Shown: positions 34,310 to 43,868, numbered from the stretch's first letter. The stretch is DNA of 64,000 nt from CAJXMH01 sp040220135 (GCA_040220135.1 JAVJTT010000024.1:248001-312000); one strand, 5' to 3'. The notes: generated by a model not told the origin, from the letters alone. Made by a program: numbers and translations.

Positions 34310-35956
34310 TTAATCTTTCAATCGAATCTCTACTCTTCGGTTTTGAGCTCTACCTTCCTGAGTTAAGTTCGTGGCAATAGGACTTTCTTCTCCTTTACCC
34401 ATGGCATCAATTCGGCTTGCCGAAACACCTTTCTTAACTAAGTAACGCTTCACTCTATCGGCACGGTTATCAGTTAATCGTTGGTTGTAATCTGCAGGAC
34501 CGGTGCTATCAGCATAAGCAAAAAGTGTAATGTTAATGTCACTTTGCTTATTCAAGGCGGCAGCCAATCGGTTTAACTGATCGTAGTACTTGATTTTTAT
34601 GTTAAAGCTTTCAGAGTCGAAATTGATATCAGCGAGTAAGTCAGCTGGTATAGTTCCATCTGATGGTACTTCTTTTTTCTCTGATTTTGGCTCTTTTTTC
34701 ACTTCTTCTTTCGGCTGCTTTTTATCCGCAACTTGATCTTTCGGAGCAGTAAATACAAACTTGCCATCTTCAGTTTCTTCGGCATCTCTTCGGTTACCGG
34801 AATCGTCAGTTAAGTATATTTCAACAGCAGATGGGTCACCATCAAGATTGATCGGACGCAGTGAGTAGTTTTGGTCAGCTTCTAGGGCAGTAAACTCAAA
34901 ACGGCCTTCATCATCGGTATAAATTGTATCAACCGGATTCCCGTTCTCATCCAACACAACTAGGGCTTGATTTTCCAAAGGAAGTTCATTGTATTCAAAT
35001 ACACCCATGCGCTTGCCTTCTTCAACAATGGCTTCTTCAGGACATCCGCTTAAGTTTTCTAAACCAGCTTCGTTGGGACACTTGTCATCTATATCTGCAA
35101 CTCCATCTCCATCGCTATCAGGACAACCGTTTACTGATCCCGCAATGTTTGGACAAGGGTCATCAGCATTTGGAATGCTATCGTTATCGCTATCAGGACA
35201 TCCATTGGTATATTCAAATCCAGGATCACTCGGACATTTGTCACGTTCATTTGGAATACCGTCAAGATCTAAATCAATGGCACAGCCTTTTTTGTCAACC
35301 TTCATGCCCAACTCTGTTTCAGGGCATTCATCATTCTTATCGGCAACTCCATCTCGATCAAGATCACTGGTGGATTTAATTACTGCTGCAAGACCTATTG
35401 AGGTTTGCAAAAACATATCGTTGCCGCTCTCATCGGTTCGATTGTCGATTTCATCACCATCTGAAACCAAAAGGGTGTTTTGATAACGAATGCTAACTTG
35501 TTCATTTAATTTATAGTTCACACCTAAACCTGCAGCGGGCAAAGTTAAATTGCTTTGATTCTCTCCTTCACCATCAAAAGCTATCATTCCAATTCCTGCA
35601 AAAACGAAAGGACGAAGCTTTACATCGTTGTAATTGAAAAAATTATACTGTAGGTGAAGGTTCGCTTGATTCATGTTAAATCTATAGCGTCTGTTTGATT
35701 CACCGGTTGAAGTAAACTTAATATCCCCAAGTGTAAGATCAAGTCCTACATCTAAATGTGGACTTAGGTATCTAGAGGCAGATAATCCGGCGAAGCCATT
35801 ATGATGGTCAAAGAAATTAAAAAATTGATTTTCAATTTCTCCATTATATTGTTCTGACCCTGCATGAATTCCAATGCTCCAAGGATTCTGTTTCGTTTGG
35901 GCGGATACAGATGTCAAGCCAATAAAAAGGCAAAAGATAAGTAGTATTCGTTTCAT
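34310..35956 (-). CDS. OmpA-family outer-membrane protein with thrombospondin type 3 repeats
   Basis: 548 residues. A signal peptide (LLIFCLFIGLTSVSAQ) leads into a beta-barrel-like region (about 20-190). Four calcium-binding thrombospondin type 3 repeats follow (about 197-310; DLDRDGVADKNDECP, DSDGDGVADIDDKCP), then a short beta domain with VDTIYTDDEGRFEF, a Lys/Glu/Pro-rich linker, and a C-terminal OmpA domain (INFDSESF, YADSTGPADYNQRLTDNRADRV) that binds peptidoglycan. It anchors the outer membrane to the cell wall. This build is common and often abundant in Flavobacteriales. A strong terminator follows. Confidence 0.93.
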   Translation of the reverse strand: MKRILLIFCLFIGLTSVSAQTKQNPWSIGIHAGSEQYNGEIENQFFNFFDHHNGFAGLSASRYLSPHLDVGLDLTLGDIKFTSTGESNRRYRFNMNQANLHLQYNFFNYNDVKLRPFVFAGIGMIAFDGEGENQSNLTLPAAGLGVNYKLNEQVSIRYQNTLLVSDGDEIDNRTDESGNDMFLQTSIGLAAVIKSTSDLDRDGVADKNDECPETELGMKVDKKGCAIDLDLDGIPNERDKCPSDPGFEYTNGCPDSDNDSIPNADDPCPNIAGSVNGCPDSDGDGVADIDDKCPNEAGLENLSGCPEEAIVEEGKRMGVFEYNELPLENQALVVLDENGNPVDTIYTDDEGRFEFTALEADQNYSLRPINLDGDPSAVEIYLTDDSGNRRDAEETEDGKFVFTAPKDQVADKKQPKEEVKKEPKSEKKEVPSDGTIPADLLADINFDSESFNIKIKYYDQLNRLAAALNKQSDINITLFAYADSTGPADYNQRLTDNRADRVKRYLVKKGVSASRIDAMGKGEESPIATNLTQEGRAQNRRVEIRLKD

Positions 35957-36057
35957 AGGTTTTTTAAGATGGTTTCAATCCAGATACAAATAAACGTTAA
36001 TTAATGCAATTTGCAATAGTTTCAGCAATAAAACTATTGACAGTCAGTAAACCATAG

Positions 36058-38913
36058 TCAAAAGGTAATCGATTCTTGTAACTCAATTTCGTTCACCTTA
36101 CCCATTTTTTTAAGTTCAGAATGATCTATTTTATCAATGTCTCCATAAATTCCTAAAAATAGTGGGGGCTGCGCTATTTCTTTTTTATAATGATTGTACA
36201 TTTTCTCAAAAGTCAGTTTTTCTATTCGTTGATAACGAATCTGATTAGGGTCTTCTTTGAAACCCATTAAAACCATGCTTTCAGCTCTTTCACTTAGTTG
36301 TCTGAAATTAGGAAAGGATGTGGCGGCTTGTAATTTAGCCTTCTCGATTGCTTCTTTAAATCGGTCTGGTTTCTTGGGCATGTCTTGAATTAACTGATAG
36401 GTTAAAGTGCTAGCCTCATTGGCTTTATCTGCTTGACAACCTACGTAAGTAAAGAAGTAGTTCTTGGGGTTTTTCTCTTCAGTGTATTTCAGTTTAGCAC
36501 TTGTGCTGTAGGCAAGCGAGCGGTACTCTCTAACTTCTTGGGTTAAAATACCGCTGAAGCCATCATCAAAGTAAAGGTTAAATGCACTTTGCGTTGGGCT
36601 TTGCTCGAGCTTGAAAGCATTCCCTTTTTTAATGTAAAACAAATGTGATTGGAGTAGTTTCTTATTGTTCAAAAGTAAAATTTCACTTTCAGATTGTGAC
36701 CTAAACTTTATGGGGTAAGGTAATGGAGATTGAGCCTCTTTATTAATTTTTAAAGGTGTTAGAAGCGCTCTCACTTTGGCTGAATTCAAAGAGCCGCTGT
36801 AATGAACATGAAGGGCCGACGACTTGATCTTTTTCCACAAGGCTTGGAGAGTTTCAGCTTCTATTTTTTTTATGTCCTTGTATGGAATACGCTGTAAAAG
36901 AGGTGAAGCCTCTCCATATAAACCGTAAAGTGCTAAAGACTTGGCTAATAGTACAGCTTCTTCTTGCTCAGCCTTTCGCTGTGTTTTAAAAGTATTATAT
37001 GCACTTTTTATCGCTTTGCCTTCAATCAAAGTTGAATTAAATAGTTGTGATAGGGCTGTTAAGTCAGACTCTAAATTTTCATCAATCCCTGCTAGCTCTA
37101 TTTCAAAGAAGCTATTTGTTGCGGTGAAGTAGATTGATGATCCTCTCTTGTAGAATTGATTGCGAAAAGACTGATAGCTTTCGTTTTCAGGATAGGCATA
37201 TTGCATTACTTCAGCAAGTACTTCTTGCATGGGTTCTTCTTTGGTTCCTCCGTGGAACTTTAATTTGAGCTCATACAGCTGATTAATGGGGTTTTTTACA
37301 GCAAATAGCTTTGAAGTAGCTCCCAGCTTTACAATATTTATGTCCTTTTCTAAATCAATGAATTTAGGCTCAGGTTCTTTTACTTCCAAGCTATCAAAGT
37401 GGGTAGCATAAACAGATTTTCTTGCTTGGTTGGCCTTTACTGCTTTATAGGATGGTTTCTCTAGCTTTTCCTTTTTGGGGAAGCCAGTTCGGGATTTTAG
37501 TAATAAGTAATTATCACCAAAATACTTTTTTGCAACCCTTACCACATCATCTTTACTGACTTGCTTGTATAATTCAAGGTCTGAACTTAAGTTAGAAAGT
37601 GGCCTGTTGTTTCTAAAATAGGAAGCGATAAGATAGCCTCTATTTTCTATACTTTCTTGCCTTTTAAGAGCCGAAGTGTAAACTTCAGACCGCGCCACCT
37701 GCAATAAGTCATTCGAAAAATCACCGGTTTTTAATTTGTTCAATTGCTCAAGAACTAAATTTTCTGCCCTTTTAAAGCTTTGGCCTATTACTTTGGGTAC
37801 AAACACTATGGTATGATCACCGGCTTCATCTAGAAAACTGGAATAACTGAATGCCATCATTAACTTATTATTGTTTTTGAGTCGATCAATAAGTCCGGTT
37901 CCAGCCTCGTTTTGTAGAATGCTTGCCAGTACTTCAAGCGCCTGGTAGTCTTCATGAAAATCAGGTACTGTGTGAAAACCCATTACTCCAACCTTAATAG
38001 GGGTAAGTCGCTTTTTAAGCACCACTCGACCATCAAATGGCTTTGGCTCGGGATATGTCTCATTGGCTCTTTCGCCTGCCTTTAAGCGACCAAATTTTTC
38101 AGCAATTATGGGTTTGGCTTCTTTCACATCAAAATTTCCACTTAAAATTAAGGCCATATTCTTGGCAACATAGTATTTGTTAAAGTACTCATACATGCGA
38201 AATAAGGGAGGGTTTTTTAGGTGTTCGACCTTTCCCAAAGTATTATTTTCACCATAAGGGTGACCTTCGTATAAATGCTTAGCAAAGTATTCTTGTACAT
38301 TTCGCTGCATATCATCCATGGCTCGATTCTTTTCCTCATAAACAACTTCAAGCTCAGACTGAAAAGAACGAAAAACCGGATCCTGAAAGCGATGAGCGTA
38401 CAAATCGAGCCATTTGTTTAATTGCTCAGCCGGGAAGTTATTGTAGTAAATGGTGAGGTCGGTATTTGTAGTCGCATTAACTCCTGTTCCCCCAATACTT
38501 TTTACCAATCTGTCAAATTCATTCGGCATGCCATATTCCGCGGCTTTTATGGCTTGCTCGTTAATGAGTTGCTGAATAGCTAATCGCTTGCTTTCCTCTT
38601 CAGCTTTAGCTAGTTTATCATATAGAATATTGATGGAGTCTAAGTGAGGCTTTTCCTTTTCGTAATTGGCTGTGCCTAAGGTTTTCGTGCCTTTAAAGAG
38701 TAGGTGTTCTAAATAATGAGAAATGCCACTCGCATCAGCCGGGTCATTCTTACTGCCGGTGTTTACCGCTACAGCACCAGCCACTTTAGTGGCAGTGGGA
38801 TCGGGGTTTAAAATAACGGTTAAGCCGTTGTCTAAAGTATATTCCTCAAATTGAAGTTGAGCAAATAAGCCGAGTTGAAAAAGGATTAAGAGAAAAAGGA
38901 AGGAGACGCGCAT
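36058..38913 (-). CDS. M16 family zinc metallopeptidase (two-domain)
   Basis: 951 residues with a signal peptide (VSFLFLLILFQLGLFAQ). The inverted zinc motif HYLEH is at residues 66-70 and the third ligand lies in VVYEEKNRA (E193 or E194). A charged helical insertion (about residues 85-140) separates the motif from GGTGVNATTN. The second half is a catalytically inactive M16 domain, as usual. Family members degrade peptides in the periplasm. A 25-codon hydrophobic frame lies 54 bases upstream of the start. Confidence 0.92.
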   Translation of the reverse strand: MRVSFLFLLILFQLGLFAQLQFEEYTLDNGLTVILNPDPTATKVAGAVAVNTGSKNDPADASGISHYLEHLLFKGTKTLGTANYEKEKPHLDSINILYDKLAKAEEESKRLAIQQLINEQAIKAAEYGMPNEFDRLVKSIGGTGVNATTNTDLTIYYNNFPAEQLNKWLDLYAHRFQDPVFRSFQSELEVVYEEKNRAMDDMQRNVQEYFAKHLYEGHPYGENNTLGKVEHLKNPPLFRMYEYFNKYYVAKNMALILSGNFDVKEAKPIIAEKFGRLKAGERANETYPEPKPFDGRVVLKKRLTPIKVGVMGFHTVPDFHEDYQALEVLASILQNEAGTGLIDRLKNNNKLMMAFSYSSFLDEAGDHTIVFVPKVIGQSFKRAENLVLEQLNKLKTGDFSNDLLQVARSEVYTSALKRQESIENRGYLIASYFRNNRPLSNLSSDLELYKQVSKDDVVRVAKKYFGDNYLLLKSRTGFPKKEKLEKPSYKAVKANQARKSVYATHFDSLEVKEPEPKFIDLEKDINIVKLGATSKLFAVKNPINQLYELKLKFHGGTKEEPMQEVLAEVMQYAYPENESYQSFRNQFYKRGSSIYFTATNSFFEIELAGIDENLESDLTALSQLFNSTLIEGKAIKSAYNTFKTQRKAEQEEAVLLAKSLALYGLYGEASPLLQRIPYKDIKKIEAETLQALWKKIKSSALHVHYSGSLNSAKVRALLTPLKINKEAQSPLPYPIKFRSQSESEILLLNNKKLLQSHLFYIKKGNAFKLEQSPTQSAFNLYFDDGFSGILTQEVREYRSLAYSTSAKLKYTEEKNPKNYFFTYVGCQADKANEASTLTYQLIQDMPKKPDRFKEAIEKAKLQAATSFPNFRQLSERAESMVLMGFKEDPNQIRYQRIEKLTFEKMYNHYKKEIAQPPLFLGIYGDIDKIDHSELKKMGKVNEIELQESITF

Positions 38914-38967
38914 CTAATTTTTTCGCTAAAGATAGAAAGATAGATGCAATAAAATTGTCTTAAAAAA

Positions 38968-39045
38968 CTACAAACTTCCCAAAAATATGAGCAAAAATGC
39001 CGCGGAAATAAGAATGTAAAGAAGTCGAATACGTAATGCTTTCAT
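38968..39045 (-). CDS. Possible 25-residue single-pass membrane peptide
   Basis: An ATG at 39045 opens a frame of 25 codons: MKALRIRLLYILISAAFLLI continuing FLGSL and a stop. It has basic N-terminal residues and one uninterrupted hydrophobic helix, as in genuine small membrane proteins. It sits alone in the 176-base gap between the LOG-family and M16 genes on their strand. No Shine-Dalgarno is seen, but these are rare here. A chance frame cannot be excluded. Confidence 0.4.
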   Translation of the reverse strand: MKALRIRLLYILISAAFLLIFLGSL

Positions 39046-39089
39046 CTTAAACCAAGACGCAAAAAGTAAAAAGTTCGTTGCTCAACAGC

Positions 39090-39671
39090 TTAACTTTTCT
39101 CACGGTCTAGCCACTTTTCTAAGTCAGGGGCTTGGTAAGCTTCCATTCGATCAAGAAGTTGCACGATATCTTCTTCGATCAAAATCATCTTTAAAAACTT
39201 GTCTTTAAGCAATTTTTGCTCATTCATATGCTTAAGTTGTGCAATCAAGTGATTGTAGTAACCGGCTACATTTAACAAAGCTGAAGGTTTTTTATGCAGT
39301 CCCAATTGGCCCCAGGTTATGATCTCAAAAAACTCTTCCATGGTACCAAAGCCACCAGGCAAGGTAATAGTGCCATCACTCAATTCATTCATTTTTAGCT
39401 TTCGCTCATGCATGGAATCGACCATAATTAGCTCGTGCAATTCTTTTTGGGCGATTTCCCTTTTTGCTAAAAAGTGGGGTAATACACCAATTACTTCACC
39501 ACCCGCCGATAGGGCCCCTTCGGCAACTGCGCCCATAGAGCCAATGCTGGCTCCACCATAAATTAAGCGGTAGCCTTTTTGAGCAATCTTTTTACCCACT
39601 TCTTCAGCTTTCTCTTTGTAAATCGGGCTTGCTCCTTTTGCAGAAGCACAGAATACGGCTATACTTTTCAT
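39090..39671 (-). CDS. LOG family protein (cytokinin riboside 5'-monophosphate phosphoribohydrolase-like)
   Basis: 193 residues, Rossmann fold. The family hallmarks are GGASIGSMGAVAEGAL and the substrate loop PGGFGTMEEFFE. Homologues (formerly called lysine decarboxylase-like, TIGR00730) release the base from cytokinin nucleotides or other nucleoside monophosphates. In a bacterium of this kind a role in nucleotide salvage is at least as likely as cytokinin production. It lies downstream of the glycosyltransferase gene on the same strand, 37 bases away. Confidence 0.92.
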   Translation of the reverse strand: MKSIAVFCASAKGASPIYKEKAEEVGKKIAQKGYRLIYGGASIGSMGAVAEGALSAGGEVIGVLPHFLAKREIAQKELHELIMVDSMHERKLKMNELSDGTITLPGGFGTMEEFFEIITWGQLGLHKKPSALLNVAGYYNHLIAQLKHMNEQKLLKDKFLKMILIEEDIVQLLDRMEAYQAPDLEKWLDREKS

Positions 39672-39708
39672 TGTGTGATTTTTGAAGTTCGAAAGTAGTC
39701 ATTCCCAG

Positions 39709-40713
39709 CTAGCAAAAGAAGAAATAATCGCGGCCTTGCTGGTGACCTTGTTGATGCAAAAAAGATTTAATTTTTGCCTGTGCTCCTTTTTGACCAACGG
39801 CAACTAAAATTTGAGGATTGTTTGTTCTAACGATCTTTTCAAAAGAAGCTAAAATTTGCCGGTAGATTTCTTTGCCGTGTTTGTTGGGGTTGTTACTTAC
39901 CCATTCAAAGTCCACTTGGTCTTGCTGTAAAACTTTGGCAAGTTTTTTCCCTTTTGGCCCTGCTCCCCAGATCATTAAAGGTCGGTTACTCTGGTAATCT
40001 AGCCTTTTGAAGTAATGCCATTTTAATTCTAAATAATCATTGTTTTTGTAGACTTCTAAGGTTCGGCTGCTGCGCTTTTCATGATCTCGCCATAGATGGG
40101 TTAGCTGCTTTACGCTGCAGACCTTAAGCTTGGCTTGGTAAAATCGAAAAACAAGATCATAATCTTCGGGGTAGCGATTAGCGTTGAAAGCACCAACCTT
40201 ATCCAAGTCATTGCGGTAAATAAACCAGTTTGGAGAGGCGATCACACATTCTTTGTAAATGTCTTGCCAATGATTGTCTTGCTCAATTAATTGGTTTAGC
40301 CAATCTGCGTATCGGCGATAGCCATCATTGAGCCCATTTTTGGCAAAATATTCAACCTTGCCACTCACAAGGCAGCCCTCACCGGCTTTAATCAGTTCTT
40401 TTTTTAAGCGACTTAACTTTTTAGGCGGCATTAGATCATCGGCATCCATGCGATGAATTATTTTTCCCTTGCTTTTTTGATAAGCTTTACGAAGTGCTGG
40501 AATTATTCCCTCTCCATCGTTGGTGTAACGCTTAATGCGTTGTTCTTTTTGGCTGTAATTTTCTAAGATTGCTCGTGAACTATCTGAGGAGTGGTCGTCA
40601 ATGGCTAGGAGTTCCCAATTTTCCTCATCTTGTGCAAGAATGCTTTCCAAGCAAGCCGCTAAAAAAGGAGCGGCATTTTTTACCGGCATTAAAATTGAAA
40701 TGAGTGAACTCAT
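39709..40713 (-). CDS. Family 2 glycosyltransferase
   Basis: 334 residues from the ATG at 40713 (MSSLISILMPVKNAAPFLAA), which overlaps the upstream stop in an ATGA. The GT-A fold is clear: ISILMPVKNAAPFL, LLAIDDHSSDSS, and the metal-binding HRMDADDLMPPKKL. The C-terminal third (MIWGAGPKGKKLAKVLQQ, then ILVAVGQKGAQ) looks like an appended Rossmann-like segment. It probably transfers a sugar to a surface polysaccharide or lipid; donor and acceptor are unknown. Longer frames upstream to 40785 overlap the ABM gene and are not needed. Confidence 0.87.
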   Translation of the reverse strand: MSSLISILMPVKNAAPFLAACLESILAQDEENWELLAIDDHSSDSSRAILENYSQKEQRIKRYTNDGEGIIPALRKAYQKSKGKIIHRMDADDLMPPKKLSRLKKELIKAGEGCLVSGKVEYFAKNGLNDGYRRYADWLNQLIEQDNHWQDIYKECVIASPNWFIYRNDLDKVGAFNANRYPEDYDLVFRFYQAKLKVCSVKQLTHLWRDHEKRSSRTLEVYKNNDYLELKWHYFKRLDYQSNRPLMIWGAGPKGKKLAKVLQQDQVDFEWVSNNPNKHGKEIYRQILASFEKIVRTNNPQILVAVGQKGAQAKIKSFLHQQGHQQGRDYFFFC

Positions 40714-41006
40714 GGCAAGTGTGCAATCCGCTGATTGCTCCATGCTTCTGCCGGAGACTGAAAGAGCGGTTTGGTTTGCGCCCAAGTTTTCTTAAAAAGC
40801 TCTGAATGTCGGTAACGTTCAAGGGCTTCTTCACTTTCCCAAAAACTGTAAGTGAAGAAAATGGTGGGGTCAGAAGTTCCTTGTAAAAGTTCAAGGTGTT
40901 GTACACCCGGAAAGTTCCGGATCAATCCTTTTGAGGCTTGAAAGACAGCCTTGAAATTGGCCACCTCTTCCTCACGAAAGTGCATTTTAACTACTCTAAC
41001 GATCAT
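40710..41006 (-). CDS. ABM-domain (quinol monooxygenase-like) protein
   Basis: 98 residues with a dimeric ferredoxin-like fold of the antibiotic biosynthesis monooxygenase type: MIVRVVKMHF at the start, NFPGVQHLELLQG and the aromatic TYSFWESEEALERYRHSELFK. Such small proteins range from heme-degrading enzymes to quinol oxidases; no specific activity is implied. It overlaps the SAM hydrolase-type gene by 11 bases and the glycosyltransferase by an ATGA. Confidence 0.85.
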   Translation of the reverse strand: MIVRVVKMHFREEEVANFKAVFQASKGLIRNFPGVQHLELLQGTSDPTIFFTYSFWESEEALERYRHSELFKKTWAQTKPLFQSPAEAWSNQRIAHLP

Positions 41007-41781
41007 AAAACTCTATTCGAATGGTGTCGGACTCTTGTAAGCCTAATAATTTGCTCGCATTACCACGGTTCATGGCAATTTCTAAAAGGTTAGACGAGCT
41101 AAAGATAGCGAGCTTTTCTCCCTCAGGCACTTCACTGTATGACTTGCTTATGTTATTGATGTTGTAGTCACCTTGTCGGAATTCGATGCTAAATGATCTT
41201 CCTTGTCCAAAAGCTTTAAAATAAGGTTCTTCAACATTTGTAATGATGTTCCCATAATGGTCTACATGAATCACCATGCCTTTAATAATGTTTCCTACAG
41301 AAACGGCTCTAAACAAGGCTTTTTCTACTAAATCATCCACCGCTTGACCAATCATTTCTAGGGTACCTCCCTGGGCAATGTGGCATGCCGCTTTAGTAAA
41401 AACATCCTTGGTAGGAAATGTAAGCGAATCTCCTTCTGAAACTATGTTTAGCTCGAAGATACGATCTGGTTTTTCTTCTAAGATCAAAGAAAAAACACCA
41501 TTATCGGCCCCAATGAAATAATGCCCCTGGTATTCCACCACCAAATGGCTGGCTTCTTCGTGTACTTCAGGATTTACGCCGATAATGTGAATGCTGCCTT
41601 TTGGAAAGTCTCGGTAAGAGTTCTTTAAAGTAAAAGCGGCTTGCAAGATATTGTAAGGAGGTATTTGATGGCTGATATCAACGATGCTAAGGTCAGGGCA
41701 AAGCTTCAGTAAGTTGCCTTTCACTACACCCACATAATGATCTTTTAAGCCTAAATCTGTGGTAAGGGTTACAATTGCCAT
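40996..41781 (-). CDS. SAM hydroxide adenosyltransferase (DUF62) family protein
   Basis: 261 residues. The N-terminus ITLTTDLGLKDHYVGVVKG-like signature (here VTLTTDFG-type with DLG), VDISHQIPPYNILQAAF and GVNPEVHEEASHLVV mark the duf-62 family, which hydrolyses S-adenosylmethionine to adenosine and methionine. Related halogenases (SalL, fluorinase) share the fold; the common form in genomes is the hydrolase and that is my call. It is the first gene of a three-gene coupled set with the ABM protein and glycosyltransferase. Confidence 0.88.
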   Translation of the reverse strand: MAIVTLTTDLGLKDHYVGVVKGNLLKLCPDLSIVDISHQIPPYNILQAAFTLKNSYRDFPKGSIHIIGVNPEVHEEASHLVVEYQGHYFIGADNGVFSLILEEKPDRIFELNIVSEGDSLTFPTKDVFTKAACHIAQGGTLEMIGQAVDDLVEKALFRAVSVGNIIKGMVIHVDHYGNIITNVEEPYFKAFGQGRSFSIEFRQGDYNINNISKSYSEVPEGEKLAIFSSSNLLEIAMNRGNASKLLGLQESDTIRIEFYDR

Positions 41782-41937
41782 GAATGTGATGCCGTGATTA
41801 ATGAAGCTTTTATTCTAGCCAAAATTAGCAAGAGCATTTCAATAATATAAAATCAAGTTGAATCCTTTTATGGGATTGCATTTAATTCTAATTTCGTAGA
41901 GTAAAATAGGAATTGAAATTAAGAAATAGCAAGGAAT

Positions 41938-42933
41938 TTGACAGAAAAAACCATTGAGATTACGGAAGTGAATCCAGTTGAGTTATTTGGAGTAAACGAG
42001 GACAAATTAAGGTTGATAAAATCCCAGTTTCCCAACTTGAAGTTAGTAGCAAGGGGCGATATGGTTAAAGCCATAGGAAGTGAAACAGAGATTTTAAAAT
42101 TCGAGGAAAAGCTTACTTTATTGATCCGACACCTCTTAAAGTTCAAACAATTGAACGAAAATCAGATTGATCGTATCTTAACAGAAGGCGAAGAGGAGTT
42201 AAAGAAGCAGCTGAGTGAAGAAGATCAAGTTCTGGTGCATGGTAATCATGGAATTTTGGTACGTGCCCGGACGGTTAATCAACGCAAGCTGGTAAAGAGC
42301 ATGTCAAAAAACGACATGGTTTTTGCCATTGGTCCGGCGGGTACTGGTAAAACATACACGGCCGTAGCTTTGGCCGCTCGTGCACTTAAAAACAAAGAAG
42401 TTCGTCGCATTATTTTAACCCGACCAGCCGTAGAAGCAGGGGAGAATCTCGGTTTCTTACCCGGAGATCTAAAAGAGAAGCTCGATCCCTTTTTACAACC
42501 CCTCTATGATGCCTTGCACGATATGTTTCCGGCAGAAAAGTTAAATGACTACCTTGAAAATGGAGTGGTGCAAATTGCACCGTTGGCATTTATGCGAGGC
42601 AGAACGTTAGACAATGCTTTTGTGATTTTAGATGAAGCACAAAATGCCACGCAAAACCAATTTAAAATGTTCTTAACCCGTATGGGAAAGCATGCTAAGT
42701 TTTGCATTACCGGTGATGCTTCACAAATTGACTTGCCTAAAAACCAACCTTCGGGTTTGCTACAGGCCACCAAAATTTTGTCAAATACCAAAGGAATCGA
42801 TTTTATTCACTTTAGTGCACAAGATGTAATTCGTCATAAGTTGGTGAAAAAGATCATTGACGCATACGATATGCTTGAAAAAAATAAAAACTTAAAGCAG
42901 GGAGAAAAAGATGGAAAGCCTAAAGGAAACTAA
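41938..42933 (+). CDS. phoH: PhoH-family ATPase
   Basis: 331 residues from a TTG start at 41938 (MTEKTIEITEVNPVELFG), which matches where homologues begin; the first in-frame ATG lies about 40 codons later, inside the conserved N-terminal domain. The ATPase core has Walker A (GPAGTGKTYTAVALA), RRIILTRPAVEAGENLGFLPGDL, Walker B (FVILDEAQNAT) and the CITGDASQIDLP block. PhoH is an ATP-binding protein linked to phosphate response and RNA metabolism. It overlaps purC by 23 bases. Confidence 0.93.
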   Translation: MTEKTIEITEVNPVELFGVNEDKLRLIKSQFPNLKLVARGDMVKAIGSETEILKFEEKLTLLIRHLLKFKQLNENQIDRILTEGEEELKKQLSEEDQVLVHGNHGILVRARTVNQRKLVKSMSKNDMVFAIGPAGTGKTYTAVALAARALKNKEVRRIILTRPAVEAGENLGFLPGDLKEKLDPFLQPLYDALHDMFPAEKLNDYLENGVVQIAPLAFMRGRTLDNAFVILDEAQNATQNQFKMFLTRMGKHAKFCITGDASQIDLPKNQPSGLLQATKILSNTKGIDFIHFSAQDVIRHKLVKKIIDAYDMLEKNKNLKQGEKDGKPKGN

Positions 42934-43855
42934 TTTCAGTTTTAGTGGTCAAGAGAAAGTTTACCATGGAAAGGTTCGTGATGTATATACTATAAAAGAG
43001 AACACTTTGGTAATGGTTGCAACGGACCGTATATCGGCCTTTGACCATATATTGCCTGAAGCCATTCCTTTTAAAGGACAAGTATTAAATCAATTGGCCG
43101 CCCATTTTTTAGCCGCTACTAAAGACATTGTACCCAATTGGGTGGAAGCTAGCCCCGACCCCAATGTTAGCATGGGTAAAATGTGCGAACCATTGAAGGT
43201 CGAAATGGTGATTCGAGGTTATTTAAGCGGGCATGCTTGGCGCGAGTACCGCGATGGTAAAAGAGAAATTTGTGGTGTTGCCATGCCAGAAGGGATGAAA
43301 GAAAACGACCGTTTCCCATCACCCATTATTACGCCAGCTACAAAAGCCGATGAAGGGCACGATGAAGACATCAGTCGCGAAGAAATCATAGCTGAAGGAA
43401 TTGTAAGCGAAAGTGATTATTTGAAATTAGAAGCATATACAAAGGCACTGTTTCAAAGAGGTACGGAAATGGCAGCCGATAGAGGGTTGATATTAGTGGA
43501 CACCAAATATGAATTTGGAAAAGTTGGAGATGAGATCATTTTGATTGATGAAATCCACACTCCGGACTCTTCCCGTTATTTTTATGCTGAAGGGTATGAT
43601 GAAAGACAACAAAAAGGGGAGCGGCAAAAGCAATTAAGCAAAGAATTCGTTCGAGAATGGTTGATTGAAAATGATTTTCAAGGCTTAGAAGGACAAAGAA
43701 TGCCGAAGATGCCAAAAACATTTGTACAAGCTGTTTCCCAACGTTACATCGCCCTCTATGAACAGCTTTGCGGAGAAGTTTTTATTCCCGGAGAGTATGA
43801 AAATATTCAGCAGCGAATTCAGGATAATGTAGAAAAAGAGTTAGCTAAAAAATAG
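42911..43855 (+). CDS. purC: Phosphoribosylaminoimidazole-succinocarboxamide synthase
   Basis: 314 residues, the long SAICAR synthase form. Typical elements are GKVRDVYTI at the N-terminus, ATDRISAFD, VIRGYLSGHAWREYRDGK, SPIITPATKADEGHDEDIS and LILVDTKYEFG. It catalyses the ATP-dependent joining of CAIR and aspartate in purine synthesis. The ATG at 42911 is preceded by AGGGAGAAAA, one of the few Shine-Dalgarno-like sequences in the window, within the 3' end of phoH. Confidence 0.96.
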   Translation: MESLKETNFSFSGQEKVYHGKVRDVYTIKENTLVMVATDRISAFDHILPEAIPFKGQVLNQLAAHFLAATKDIVPNWVEASPDPNVSMGKMCEPLKVEMVIRGYLSGHAWREYRDGKREICGVAMPEGMKENDRFPSPIITPATKADEGHDEDISREEIIAEGIVSESDYLKLEAYTKALFQRGTEMAADRGLILVDTKYEFGKVGDEIILIDEIHTPDSSRYFYAEGYDERQQKGERQKQLSKEFVREWLIENDFQGLEGQRMPKMPKTFVQAVSQRYIALYEQLCGEVFIPGEYENIQQRIQDNVEKELAKK

Positions 43856-43868
43856 TCAATTCAATAGA

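Noticed and set aside
34924..35483. Forward-strand frames opposite the OmpA/TSP3 gene
   Set aside because: Produced by the Asp-rich calcium repeats (GAT/GAC read backwards); low-complexity His/Gln or Ser/Pro products.
40996..41781. Fluorinase/chlorinase instead of SAM hydrolase
   Set aside because: Same fold, but no halogenase-specific loop was recognised and the hydrolase is far more common; a structural alignment would settle it.
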